Source: JACCQS01 sp050999295
Lineage (GTDB): Bacteria > Actinomycetota > Actinomycetes > Mycobacteriales > Geodermatophilaceae
DNA length: 8,067 nt
Assembly (NCBI GenBank): GCA_050999295.1
Contig: JBPCPI010000036.1
Span: 1 to 8,067, forward strand
Direction of reading: 5' to 3'
The translations under genes and the position numbers were made by a program. Positions 1 through 5,530 of this stretch are shown piece after piece (position 1 is the first letter of the stretch; the number at the start of each line of letters is the position of its first letter). A model generated the notes under the pieces. It was not told the DNA's origin. It was given only the letters and a program-made list of their open reading frames with translations, and did no database searches.

Positions 1-455
1 CCGGCCACAAACAGCAGCTCGGTCCCCGCTGTGCCCCCGACGTAGCCATAGAAATAGAAGTTGTAGACGTAGTACTTGAAAGCCCCCAGTCCGGCCCCGG
101 CTAGTCCGATCAGGAGGCCGGCCCGGCTGGCCCACCGTGGCGCATAAGCGGCAAGGGAGTAGATCATGATGAGTACTGCGACGTTGGCCGGCAGGAAGAA
201 GTCAGCGACCAGGAGCTCGCTCAGACCGAACACAGTCACCGCTGCCGCTGCAGGTACCGGTGCGGTACGCCGCCAGGCCAGCGGCACGGTGAGGCCGAGA
301 CTAATCAGCACCTCAGGGGGAGTCAGCACACCCAGCATCCCGGCCGGCACCAACACCGTCAGCACGAGGAAAAGCCCGGCCAGGACTGCATCGACGAGCT
401 GCACCCTGTCGCGCAGCCACGCCGCGCTGCGTTCGAGAAAGGACGCCTCGGCCAC
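1..455 (-). CDS. Sensor histidine kinase, N-terminal membrane region (partial, 3' end beyond the left edge)
   Basis: I translated the minus strand directly. The frame opens VAEASFLERSAAWLRD and continues with hydrophobic segments (VDAVLAGLFLVLTVLVPAG, VLISLGLTVPLAWRR, VFGLSELLVADFFLP, VAVLIMIYSLAAYAPRWASR, GLLIGLAGAGLGAFKYYVY). This serial-helix pattern, with PLAWRRTAPVPAAA and YSLAAYAPRWASRAG between helices, matches the N-terminal membrane domain (DUF7134-like) of actinobacterial two-component sensor kinases of the NarL/LiaS type. The dimerisation and ATPase domains would lie beyond the left edge, so the kinase assignment rests on the membrane domain alone. About 151 codons are visible. The start is GTG at 455-453: an in-frame TAG lies three codons upstream (467-465), so translation cannot start further out, and a -10-like TAGGCT sits 6 bases before the GTG. 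A generic polytopic membrane protein is the alternative. Confidence 0.72.
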   Translation of the reverse strand, partial: MAEASFLERSAAWLRDRVQLVDAVLAGLFLVLTVLVPAGMLGVLTPPEVLISLGLTVPLAWRRTAPVPAAAAVTVFGLSELLVADFFLPANVAVLIMIYSLAAYAPRWASRAGLLIGLAGAGLGAFKYYVYNFYFYGYVGGTAGTELLFVA

Positions 456-461
456 GTTGCG

Positions 462-467
462 AGCCTA
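462..467 (-). promoter_or_regulatory. Candidate -10 element for the histidine kinase gene (leaderless start)
   Basis: Minus-strand TAGGCT matches the actinobacterial TAnnnT consensus. Six bases (CGCAAC) separate it from the GTG start, so transcription would begin at or next to the first base of the start codon. No clear Shine-Dalgarno sequence is present. The best -35 match upstream, CTGACG, gives a 20-base spacer, which is long. The call is an inference from spacing and consensus. Confidence 0.4.
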
Positions 468-530
468 AGCCGCGGGGGACCGAGCGTCGTCAGACCCGAG
501 ACGGACTTGTCAGCGGGCCGCCGAGCTGCC

Positions 531-695
531 ATGGCAAAGCAATTCCTGCGGCGTACGTTCGGGCACGTGGCCCGGATCGCGCTGTGCGTGGACCTCGGCT
601 CGACCTTCACAACTTTCCGGCTGCCGCACGGGCGTGATCCGCTCCGGTGGCCCGCTCGGCTGACCGCCGCCTACGACCGAACCGTCGTGCAGTAA
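531..695 (+). CDS. Possible small protein, 54 aa, function unknown
   Basis: An ATG-initiated frame (MAKQFLRRTFGHVARIALCV..., ending YDRTVVQ) fills most of the gap between the divergent kinase and DUF6226-like genes. Third codon positions are mostly G or C, as in real genes here, and the frame stays open upstream to a TTG at 507. There is no convincing ribosome binding site. Residues 21-28 read VDLGSTFT, which resembles the phosphate-1 loop of actin-fold ATPases (as in MutL/GlmL-type DIGSTFTK), but nothing else of that fold follows, so the resemblance is probably accidental. It may be a real small gene, a decayed fragment, or a chance frame in GC-rich DNA. Confidence 0.25.
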   Translation: MAKQFLRRTFGHVARIALCVDLGSTFTTFRLPHGRDPLRWPARLTAAYDRTVVQ

Positions 696-727
696 TCCGG
701 TGGCGCAGACGGCCTACCGTGGATCTC

Positions 728-1150
728 ATGTCCGACATCGACGACGGGTACCCATGGGGTCCGGAAGGGCCGCCCGCAGAGGCCTACTCGCGGGTGACCC
801 GCGATCTCGCCACCTTGTACGCCCCGCTAGCCGGCGCCGGACAGGACGCCGTACGCCGCCTGGCCGTCGAGTACGACGTCATCGCGCAGGACGTACCGCA
901 CAGCGAACGCACGCGCTTCGAGCGAATCGTCGAGGCGATAGCTTTGGTCCCGCGCGATGGGTCCACTCCCACCGTGACGATTGGCTGGACCGATCTCCCC
1001 GGTTTGACCGTTCGCCTCGGTGAGGACGGAACTGCAGCCGTCCCGCCGTGCGGGTGCGATGCCTGCGCTGAGTCCCTGGAGCAGTGCCTGGACATGTTCG
1101 CAACCGAACTCGAGCAGGTCGAGCGGGAATGGAGCGGAATCCGTCGGTAA
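728..1150 (+). CDS. DUF6226-family-like hypothetical protein, 140 aa
   Basis: A soluble acidic protein without membrane segments or signal peptide. It starts MSDIDDGYPWGPEGP, followed by AYSRVTRDLATLYAPL near residues 20-34, a helical region, a short beta-like stretch (TVTIGWTDLPGLTVRLGEDG, 82-101) and the cysteine cluster PPCGCDACAE (106-115; Cys108, Cys110, Cys113). It ends in an acidic helix (LDMFATELEQVEREW). The order 'Y.RV...', then FPGL/LPGL-type strand, then CGCDAC(D/A)E is what I associate with actinobacterial DUF6226 proteins; their function is unknown. The three closely spaced cysteines could hold a metal or act as a redox site, which is inference. The ATG at 728 was chosen because the text upstream is Arg-rich and unlike the family; a GTG three codons earlier (719) is in frame. 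It converges with the PH gene whose stop is at 1285. Confidence 0.72.
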   Translation: MSDIDDGYPWGPEGPPAEAYSRVTRDLATLYAPLAGAGQDAVRRLAVEYDVIAQDVPHSERTRFERIVEAIALVPRDGSTPTVTIGWTDLPGLTVRLGEDGTAAVPPCGCDACAESLEQCLDMFATELEQVEREWSGIRR

Positions 1151-1244
1151 CTCGGTAGTGGTGGTGCACTATCCGCGCTCACGATCTTCGCGACGGAGGC
1201 TCAAGCGCCCCAACAGCCCCACCAGACCCGCCAGCATCTATTTT

Positions 1245-1292
1245 CGGATTAAGGTGCGGTCAGGGCGCCTCCTGCTGATGGCACTTAATCCG
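1245..1292. terminator. Stem-loop between converging genes, candidate bidirectional terminator
   Basis: CGGATTAAGGTGC (1245-1257) and GCACTTAATCCG (1281-1292) pair over 12 bp with one bulged G, around a 23-base loop. The right arm contains the TAA stop codon of the minus-strand PH gene (1287-1285). No uridine tract follows the stem in either direction, so this is not a canonical intrinsic terminator. Actinobacterial U-less hairpin terminators are known, and the position between convergent gene ends fits that role. Confidence 0.5.
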
Positions 1293-2961
1293 GAGAAAAT
1301 CCCGTAGGCAGGAGTTCGCGGGCCCATCGGCCGCCGCTGCTTGCCGCCAGATCCAGGGCATCGGCGCTGGCCGCATCCACTGCGGAGTACGCCCCGGTGC
1401 CCGCCCCGACCAGGCCGGTGACCGTGGAAACGCCGGCGCGCTTCTGGAAGTAGCTCTGTTGGATCTTCCAGCCGACCACAGCTCGGCGTTGCATCACAGT
1501 GGTCTGCCGGACGAGGGAACCCGACCGTACGGCGAAGGCGTCACCCTCGGCGGCGTGCCCAAGCGAGCGATACCGGTCGATCCCAAGCGGGATGCCGAGA
1601 CCGGTCAGGACCGCGCCCACGACGATGACCCCGAGGACATTCAGGATCAGTCCGACGGCCAGGACGACAATGCCTGGCACGACCGACCGTACGAGCCGGC
1701 GGCGCAGGGCGGCCGGGGGATGCGGCCGTAATGGGGTGTCGAATCGGCGTACGGCTCGTCTGGCGACGGCCTCGGCTTCCGTACGGGGACCCAGCGGCAA
1801 GAGTTGGCTGCGGCTGTTCGCGCTGCTGACTCCGGTGATCAGCGCAGTGAGCCGGGCGGCGCGAACCAGCCGCATGCCCAGGCCCTCGCTGAGCGTGTAC
1901 CCCCGGATCCGCGGGATCTCCACCGAGACGTTGCGTCGGGTGAGCAGGCCGCGCTCGCTGACCATCAGGTCGCCCCGCTTGACCAGCAGGAAGCGCCAGT
2001 TCAGGAAGATGGCGCCGATCACCGCGCCGAGGGCCAGCAAGGCGAGCAGGGCCACAACGGCAAGCGCGAACTGACCAGCCGAGAAGGTGCTCGGGTCGAC
2101 ATCGATCCAGGAGAACCAGGACTCCGGGAGGTCGTCCACGAACTGGGACAAGAATGCGATCCCGGCCAACGGGATGGCTAGATAGCTGCCGACCAACGGT
2201 GCATAGAGCAGCCAGGAGGCGCGCGATCGCGAGTATTCGACGACCACCGCCGATTCATCGCCGAACCCCTCGGCACCGGCCCCCTCGATCTGGCGGTTTT
2301 GGCCAAAACCGCCATGAGCTTGGTCACCGGCCTGTGCGACTCGGGTGGGCCCGGGCGCCTCGCCCGCGCTTGGCCGAGTGGGACGCCGCCGGGCCCGAAG
2401 CAGATCGCTGCGCAACGCCAGGGCGGTCGCCATCGGCAGGCCGTCGATCTCGGCCTCTTCGTTGCCGGTCCCCGCGGCCGCCGCTTCGATCTTGAGGCGG
2501 GCGAGTCCGAGGACGCGATGCAGCGGACCTATCTGGCTGTCGATCGCCCGGATCCGGTCCACCGGGATCGTGCGGACCCGTCGCGAGAAGATGCCTTGAC
2601 CGATGATCAGTTGCCGGTTGGCAACCTGATAGCTGAAGCGGTACCAGCTGAGCGCGGCCAGGCCCACGATCGCGGCAGCCGCGGCCAGGACGATTCCGAC
2701 GATTCCGAACGAACGCAGCCCGCCGCTGACGCCGAGCCAGGCGAAGGCGGCGATCAGTCCGGGAATGGCCTCCCGCAGTCCGCGGATCGTCAGGGCATGG
2801 ATGGCGATGACCTTGGGCGAGGTTCGCGCCGGCTGCGACTCAGGGGCACCCTGCGACGTTCTATTCGACTCAGGGTGCCCCTGAGTCGGCTGGCCCGCGG
2901 GAATTCCGGCACGCGGGCCTGGCTCGAGTTGCTCAGTTGGCTCGGGTGGCTCAGGGTGCAT
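1285..2961 (-). CDS. Three-domain bacterial PH (bPH_2) membrane protein, YdbT-like, 558 aa
   Basis: Probable cytoplasmic-membrane protein with three bacterial PH (bPH_2/DUF304) domains. Residues 1-50 form a Pro/Glu/Gln/Ser-rich tail. Two helices follow (about 66-104), then PH domain 1 (about 107-190, FSYQVANRQLIIGQGIFSRR and VDRIRAIDSQIGPLHRVLGL). A disordered linker spans about 191-235. Helix pair 2 lies at about 250-272 and 296-320, PH domain 2 at about 322-410 (LLTRRNVSVEIPRIRGYTLS), helix pair 3 at about 424-458, and PH domain 3 at about 467-545 (AVRSGSLVRQTTVMQRRAVVGW). The 'helix pair plus bPH_2' triplication is the B. subtilis YdbT layout, whose partner YdbS is a one-domain version, as found just upstream here. 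In Bacillus ydbST belongs to the SigW envelope-stress regulon and is linked to bacteriocin resistance; the role here is inferred. ATG 2961 is the only good start, with a stop eight codons upstream and no clear Shine-Dalgarno sequence. Two inverted repeats fall in its linkers. Confidence 0.85.
   Translation of the reverse strand: MHPEPPEPTEQLEPGPRAGIPAGQPTQGHPESNRTSQGAPESQPARTSPKVIAIHALTIRGLREAIPGLIAAFAWLGVSGGLRSFGIVGIVLAAAAAIVGLAALSWYRFSYQVANRQLIIGQGIFSRRVRTIPVDRIRAIDSQIGPLHRVLGLARLKIEAAAAGTGNEEAEIDGLPMATALALRSDLLRARRRPTRPSAGEAPGPTRVAQAGDQAHGGFGQNRQIEGAGAEGFGDESAVVVEYSRSRASWLLYAPLVGSYLAIPLAGIAFLSQFVDDLPESWFSWIDVDPSTFSAGQFALAVVALLALLALGAVIGAIFLNWRFLLVKRGDLMVSERGLLTRRNVSVEIPRIRGYTLSEGLGMRLVRAARLTALITGVSSANSRSQLLPLGPRTEAEAVARRAVRRFDTPLRPHPPAALRRRLVRSVVPGIVVLAVGLILNVLGVIVVGAVLTGLGIPLGIDRYRSLGHAAEGDAFAVRSGSLVRQTTVMQRRAVVGWKIQQSYFQKRAGVSTVTGLVGAGTGAYSAVDAASADALDLAASSGGRWARELLPTGFSPD
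2291..2314. repeat. 24-bp perfect palindrome inside the YdbT-like gene
   Basis: The half-site TGGCGGTTTTGG is followed directly by its exact reverse complement, with no spacer and no mismatch. It encodes residues 216-224 (HGGFGQNRQ), in the unconserved linker between PH domain 1 and the second helix pair. The T4/A4 core stands out against GC-rich surroundings. A 24-bp perfect palindrome is very unlikely by chance in 8 kb. It could be an inserted small dispersed repeat or a protein-binding site. Only one copy is seen in this window. Confidence 0.85.
2836..2888. repeat. 18-bp perfect inverted repeat in the N-terminal linker of the YdbT-like gene
   Basis: CGACTCAGGGGCACCCTG (2836-2853) is the exact reverse complement of the sequence at 2871-2888, with a 17-base loop between. 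It encodes residues 25-42 of the YdbT-like protein, where the two arms give similar peptides (QGHPES and QGAPES), so it also reads as a short direct repeat at protein level. A hairpin this strong about 73 bases into the mRNA could affect translation or transcription; that is inference. The motif TCAGGGTGC at its right arm recurs in the 16-bp tandem units at 2951-2982. Confidence 0.85.
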
Positions 2962-2998
2962 CGTCGTCAGGGTGCATTGGCGTCAGGTCGCATCGTCG
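2951..2998. repeat. Three tandem 16-bp units forming the junction of the two PH genes
   Basis: Plus-strand units are TCAGGGTGCATCGTCG (2951-2966), TCAGGGTGCATTGGCG (2967-2982) and TCAGGTCGCATCGTCG (2983-2998), each differing from the first at two positions. On the coding strand each unit carries ATGC followed by CCTGA. The third unit holds the last codons and the TGA of the YdbS-like gene, the middle unit covers almost all of the intergenic gap, and the first supplies the ATG of the YdbT-like gene. The period is not a multiple of three, so the copies lie in different frames. Confidence 0.85.
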
Positions 2999-3696
2999 TC
3001 GTAGAGGTTGGCGCGCTTGGACAGGTCGTCGGCTACCTGGGCGGCGGTATAGGCGGCGAGTTGGTGGATCTCCACGCTGCCCTGTGCCGAAGCCGTACGC
3101 ACCGAGACGCTGGCCAGTCCGAACATCCGCTGCATCGGGCCGCGGGTCACGTCCACCGTCTGGATTCGGCTGATCGGCACCAGGATCCACGTCCGGCTGA
3201 GCCAACCGGTGAGGGTGTAGATGCCGTCGGGGGTGACTTCCCATCTGTGTACGGCGTACTTGTATCGCGGCAGGACGAGGACGGCCGCCACCAAGAAGGC
3301 CGCCAGCACCCAGGGCAGGACGTCGGTGCTGACGACGAGCCACGACGGAGCGATCTCGGGCACGAACACCGAAGCGGCCATGGCCGGAATCAGGAAGAAC
3401 AGGGCGCCGATGATCTCCTGTACGGTCCACAGGCCGATAGCCGACGGAGCCACCCGCCACTGCGGCTCCCGCGGACCGGAGGGCCGAGATCCGCCGGATT
3501 GCTCGGACGGCCGGGACGTCCCGAATGGATCCGGCGGCTCGGACGGCTTCCCGGCCGGCCCGACTTGGTCGGAGGGCCGGAACTGTCCAGACAATTCGGC
3601 CTGCTCGGACGGCGGCTCGTCCGAAGAGCCCAGCCCGCGCTCAGATCCGACCGAAGCCTGCACGGACGTCGGACCCGCGGGTCCCGGTTCAGTCAT
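2983..3696 (-). CDS. One-domain bacterial PH (bPH_2) membrane protein, YdbS-like, 237 aa
   Basis: Residues 1-80 are a Pro/Ser/Gly-rich, probably disordered tail with repeated PSEQ/PSDQ/PSEP motifs. Two helices follow (about 88-112, LWTVQEIIGALFFLIPAMAA; about 120-142, LVVSTDVLPWVLAAFLVAAV), then a bPH_2 domain (about 145-226) with YKYAVHRWEVTPDGIYTLTG, SRIQTVDVTRGPMQRMFGLA and SVEIHQLAAYTAAQVADDLS. 'Helix pair plus bPH_2' is the YdbS layout; such proteins usually lie next to a multi-domain YdbT partner, as here 21 bases downstream, and probably act with it in the envelope. The ATG at 3696 was chosen because it overlaps the oxidoreductase stop (ATGACTGA, 8-base overlap), which indicates translational coupling. 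An in-frame ATG at 3738 would lie deep in the upstream gene. The long linker is far less conserved-looking than the domain. Confidence 0.85.
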   Translation of the reverse strand: MTEPGPAGPTSVQASVGSERGLGSSDEPPSEQAELSGQFRPSDQVGPAGKPSEPPDPFGTSRPSEQSGGSRPSGPREPQWRVAPSAIGLWTVQEIIGALFFLIPAMAASVFVPEIAPSWLVVSTDVLPWVLAAFLVAAVLVLPRYKYAVHRWEVTPDGIYTLTGWLSRTWILVPISRIQTVDVTRGPMQRMFGLASVSVRTASAQGSVEIHQLAAYTAAQVADDLSKRANLYDDDAT

Positions 3697-5128
3697 TGCC
3701 GTCCCTGGCCGGTCGAGAAGTCTGGCCGCCGTAGCCACCGAAGAACTGGGCGGCAGCGATCCGTACCGACATCGACCAGGTCGGGTAGGCGTGCACGCTC
3801 TGCGCGATCCGTCCGACCAGCACGCCGGTACGCATGGCCAGCGTTCCCTGGGTCACCAGTTCGCCTGCCACCGGCCCGACCGCCGTCATTCCGAGCAGTT
3901 TGACCAACAGCTTGCTGCGCAACACCTTTGGTGGCGCGGCGATGAGTTTGACGAATCCCTCGGTACGGCCGGCGCAGCGGGCCCGATCGGAGTTCGCGTC
4001 ACTGACCTGGCTTACTTGCGCCGACTCGCCGTACGCGGCGAAGGCTTGCGACTCGGTCAACCCGACGTGGGCGACCTCGGGGTCGGTAAACGTCACCCGC
4101 GGAATCGCACTCGGGTCCCATTCGCGGCGGCCGCCCAGCACCCCCGGCCGGTTGTGCGGTGCAAAGGCGTTGTGTGCAGCCAGGCGCCCCTGCTCGTAGC
4201 CAACATGGGTGTATTGCAGCGGGGACGCGCAGTCACCGGCCGCGAAGATCCCCTCAGCTGTGGTGGCCAGGTGCTCGTCCACTTTGACGATCCCCGCCTC
4301 GCCGACCTCAACTCCGACGGTGTCCAAGCCCAACTGGCCGGTCTGCGGCCTGCGTCCCACGGCGAGGAGCAGGTGTGAACTGGAAAGCTGGGTTCCATCG
4401 CTGAGCACTGCCACCGGCCCGACGTCGATCCGGGACACCGTACGGCCGAGGACCACCCGGACGCCGCTGGACTCCAATGCGTGACCGACTACCGCACTTG
4501 CCTCAGGCTCTTCGTCGGCGAGGACCCGGTGCCTGGTCTCAACCAGGGTGACCGAACTCCCGAGCCGGGCGAACGCCTGAGCCAGTTCACAGCCGGTTGT
4601 CCCCCCTCCGATCACCAGCAGCCGAGGTGGCAGTTCGGTCAGCTGGAACAGCGCGGAGTTGGTCAGGTAATCGACATCGGCGAGGCCACGAATCCGTGGG
4701 ATTCTCGGTTGCGCGCCGGTGGCCAGGACGATCCGCTCAGCTTGGACGGTGCTCTTGCCGACGCCTACCGCACCATTCCCCAGCAGGCGTGCCCGGCCCG
4801 GCCACAGGTCGATGCCCTGGCGCCGTAGCCGGTCGGGAGATTCGTCCTGCGCAACGTCGGCGATGACCGAACGGACCCTGGCCATGACCGCGGGGAAGTC
4901 GACCTCGACCACCGATCGAAACCCGTACGAGGCCCCGTTGCGTGCCTCGCGAACCCGGCGGGCGGTCTCGATCAGCGTCTTGCTGGGGATGCAGCCGGAG
5001 TGCGTGCACTCACCGCCCGGCTTGTCCATCTCGACCAGAGCGACCGACTTGCCCAGCGCTCGGGCCCCGGCAGCTGCTCCCAGGCCCGCGGCGCCAGCAC
5101 CGAGCACCACCAGATCGTAGTGCGTCAT
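3689..5128 (-). CDS. FAD/NAD(P)-dependent pyridine nucleotide-disulfide oxidoreductase (Lpd/MerA superfamily), 479 aa
   Basis: A flavoenzyme expected to pass electrons from NAD(P)H through FAD and an active-site disulfide to an unknown acceptor. Visible motifs: FAD-binding VVLGAGAAGLGAA (GxGxxG at 10-15), redox pair ECTHSGCIPSK (Cys41 and Cys46), nucleotide-binding VIGGGTTGCE (174-179 glycines) followed by VTLVE (Glu at the strand end suggests NADH), IFAAGDCA (294-301), and a C-terminal dimerisation domain. True dihydrolipoamide dehydrogenases end in HPHPTLSE, whose second His and Glu form the acid-base dyad. Here the text is HAYPTWSM (446-453), with Tyr and Met instead. It is therefore unlikely to be an E3 subunit, and no lipoyl or 2-oxoacid dehydrogenase genes are nearby. 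It lacks the N-terminal HMA domain and C-terminal vicinal cysteines of mercuric reductase. The ATG at 5128 places MTHYDLVVLGAG correctly; AGGATGG upstream is a plausible ribosome binding site. It leads a unit with the two PH genes. Confidence 0.88.
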   Translation of the reverse strand: MTHYDLVVLGAGAAGLGAAAGARALGKSVALVEMDKPGGECTHSGCIPSKTLIETARRVREARNGASYGFRSVVEVDFPAVMARVRSVIADVAQDESPDRLRRQGIDLWPGRARLLGNGAVGVGKSTVQAERIVLATGAQPRIPRIRGLADVDYLTNSALFQLTELPPRLLVIGGGTTGCELAQAFARLGSSVTLVETRHRVLADEEPEASAVVGHALESSGVRVVLGRTVSRIDVGPVAVLSDGTQLSSSHLLLAVGRRPQTGQLGLDTVGVEVGEAGIVKVDEHLATTAEGIFAAGDCASPLQYTHVGYEQGRLAAHNAFAPHNRPGVLGGRREWDPSAIPRVTFTDPEVAHVGLTESQAFAAYGESAQVSQVSDANSDRARCAGRTEGFVKLIAAPPKVLRSKLLVKLLGMTAVGPVAGELVTQGTLAMRTGVLVGRIAQSVHAYPTWSMSVRIAAAQFFGGYGGQTSRPARDGND

Positions 5129-5285
5129 AGGACCATCCTGACACCAGCACGCAGCGCAGGTCGGCGGCCGGGTCGCGGGGCACCCGGCCAGCGTTGCGGG
5201 TTTGCGCGCCGCACAGGACCGGCGGTTCCGACAAGAGTCCGAGCGCGCTGCGCGACACCCGGAGGTCATCTAGCCATGGGCTCGG
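5129..5285. other. Intergenic region upstream of the oxidoreductase gene
   Basis: These 157 bases separate the oxidoreductase start from the end of the zinc-ribbon remnant on the same strand. The oxidoreductase frame stays open back to 5269, but the extra residues are Arg/Cys/Pro-rich and unlike any FAD-domain N-terminus. No TAnnnT box with good spacing, strong hairpin or RNA gene was recognised, so whether the oxidoreductase unit has its own promoter is unclear. Confidence 0.4.
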
Positions 5286-5528
5286 TCAGATGTCGAAGAG
5301 CTCCTCGAGCATGCTGAGGCGCTTCTTCTTGCGGTACGGCCGGTCCTCGCGTCCGTCACCGTAGTGCCGCCACTCCTCGTGCGGGCGATCGTCGTATCGG
5401 CGAATCGTCGTACCCTCGCTCCGCGTAGCGCGGTTCGTCGTACGGACGGCGGTTGGACGCTCGCCGGGCCGGTTACCAGCAGACGCCGCCGAGGCCGATT
5501 GCCGGACTGCCACCAGCCCCGGCCGCAT
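5286..5528 (-). pseudogene. Small ORF resembling the tail of a zinc-ribbon (zf-TFIIB type) protein, probably frame-disturbed
   Basis: Read straight, this is an 80-residue ORF (MRPGLVAVRQSAS...) whose ATG lies 2 bases after the iminopeptidase stop. Its last 35 residues are charged and end RKKKRLSMLEELFDI. Small actinobacterial zf-TFIIB-type proteins often end in a His/Arg/Tyr/Asp linker plus a basic patch and 'SFL-ELFDF', so the tail matches. The N-terminal CxxC...CxxC ribbon is missing. Between about 5397 and 5453 a different frame reads RRPYDEPRYAERGYDDSP, exactly the expected linker composition, before the text returns to frame at YDDRPHEEW. TACGACGA occurs three times here. Two compensating one-base indels in an old linker would explain this. 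The alternative is an intact but atypical 80-aa gene translationally coupled to pip. The family assignment rests on tail resemblance only. Confidence 0.45.
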
Positions 5529-5530
5529 TG

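Noticed and set aside
3512..3523. 12-bp palindrome CGGGACGTCCCG
   Set aside because: About two 12-bp palindromes are expected by chance in a window of this size, and it lies in the low-complexity tail of a coding region.
3501..3613. Three copies of GCTCGGACGGC (3501, 3537, 3603)
   Set aside because: Spacings of 36 and 66 bases are multiples of three and encode the repeated PSEQ/PSEP motif in a disordered tail, so they are explained by protein low complexity.
2299..3903. Long plus-strand open frame of more than 500 codons
   Set aside because: It is antisense to the two PH genes and the oxidoreductase end. Its translation is Arg/Gly/Asp-rich without any domain, as expected for the mirror frame of GC-rich genes.
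3689..5128. Mercuric reductase (merA) annotation
   Set aside because: The HMA domain and C-terminal vicinal cysteines are missing and no mer genes are near; only the superfamily level is supported.
5129..5269. 47-residue N-terminal extension of the oxidoreductase
   Set aside because: The extension is Arg/Cys/Pro-rich. The FAD-binding beta strand normally starts within a few residues of the N-terminus, which fits the ATG at 5128.
5239..5285. CCGAGC...GCTCGG inverted repeat downstream of the zinc-ribbon remnant as a terminator
   Set aside because: The arms are only 6 bp with a 35-base loop and no U tract, within chance expectation for GC-rich DNA.
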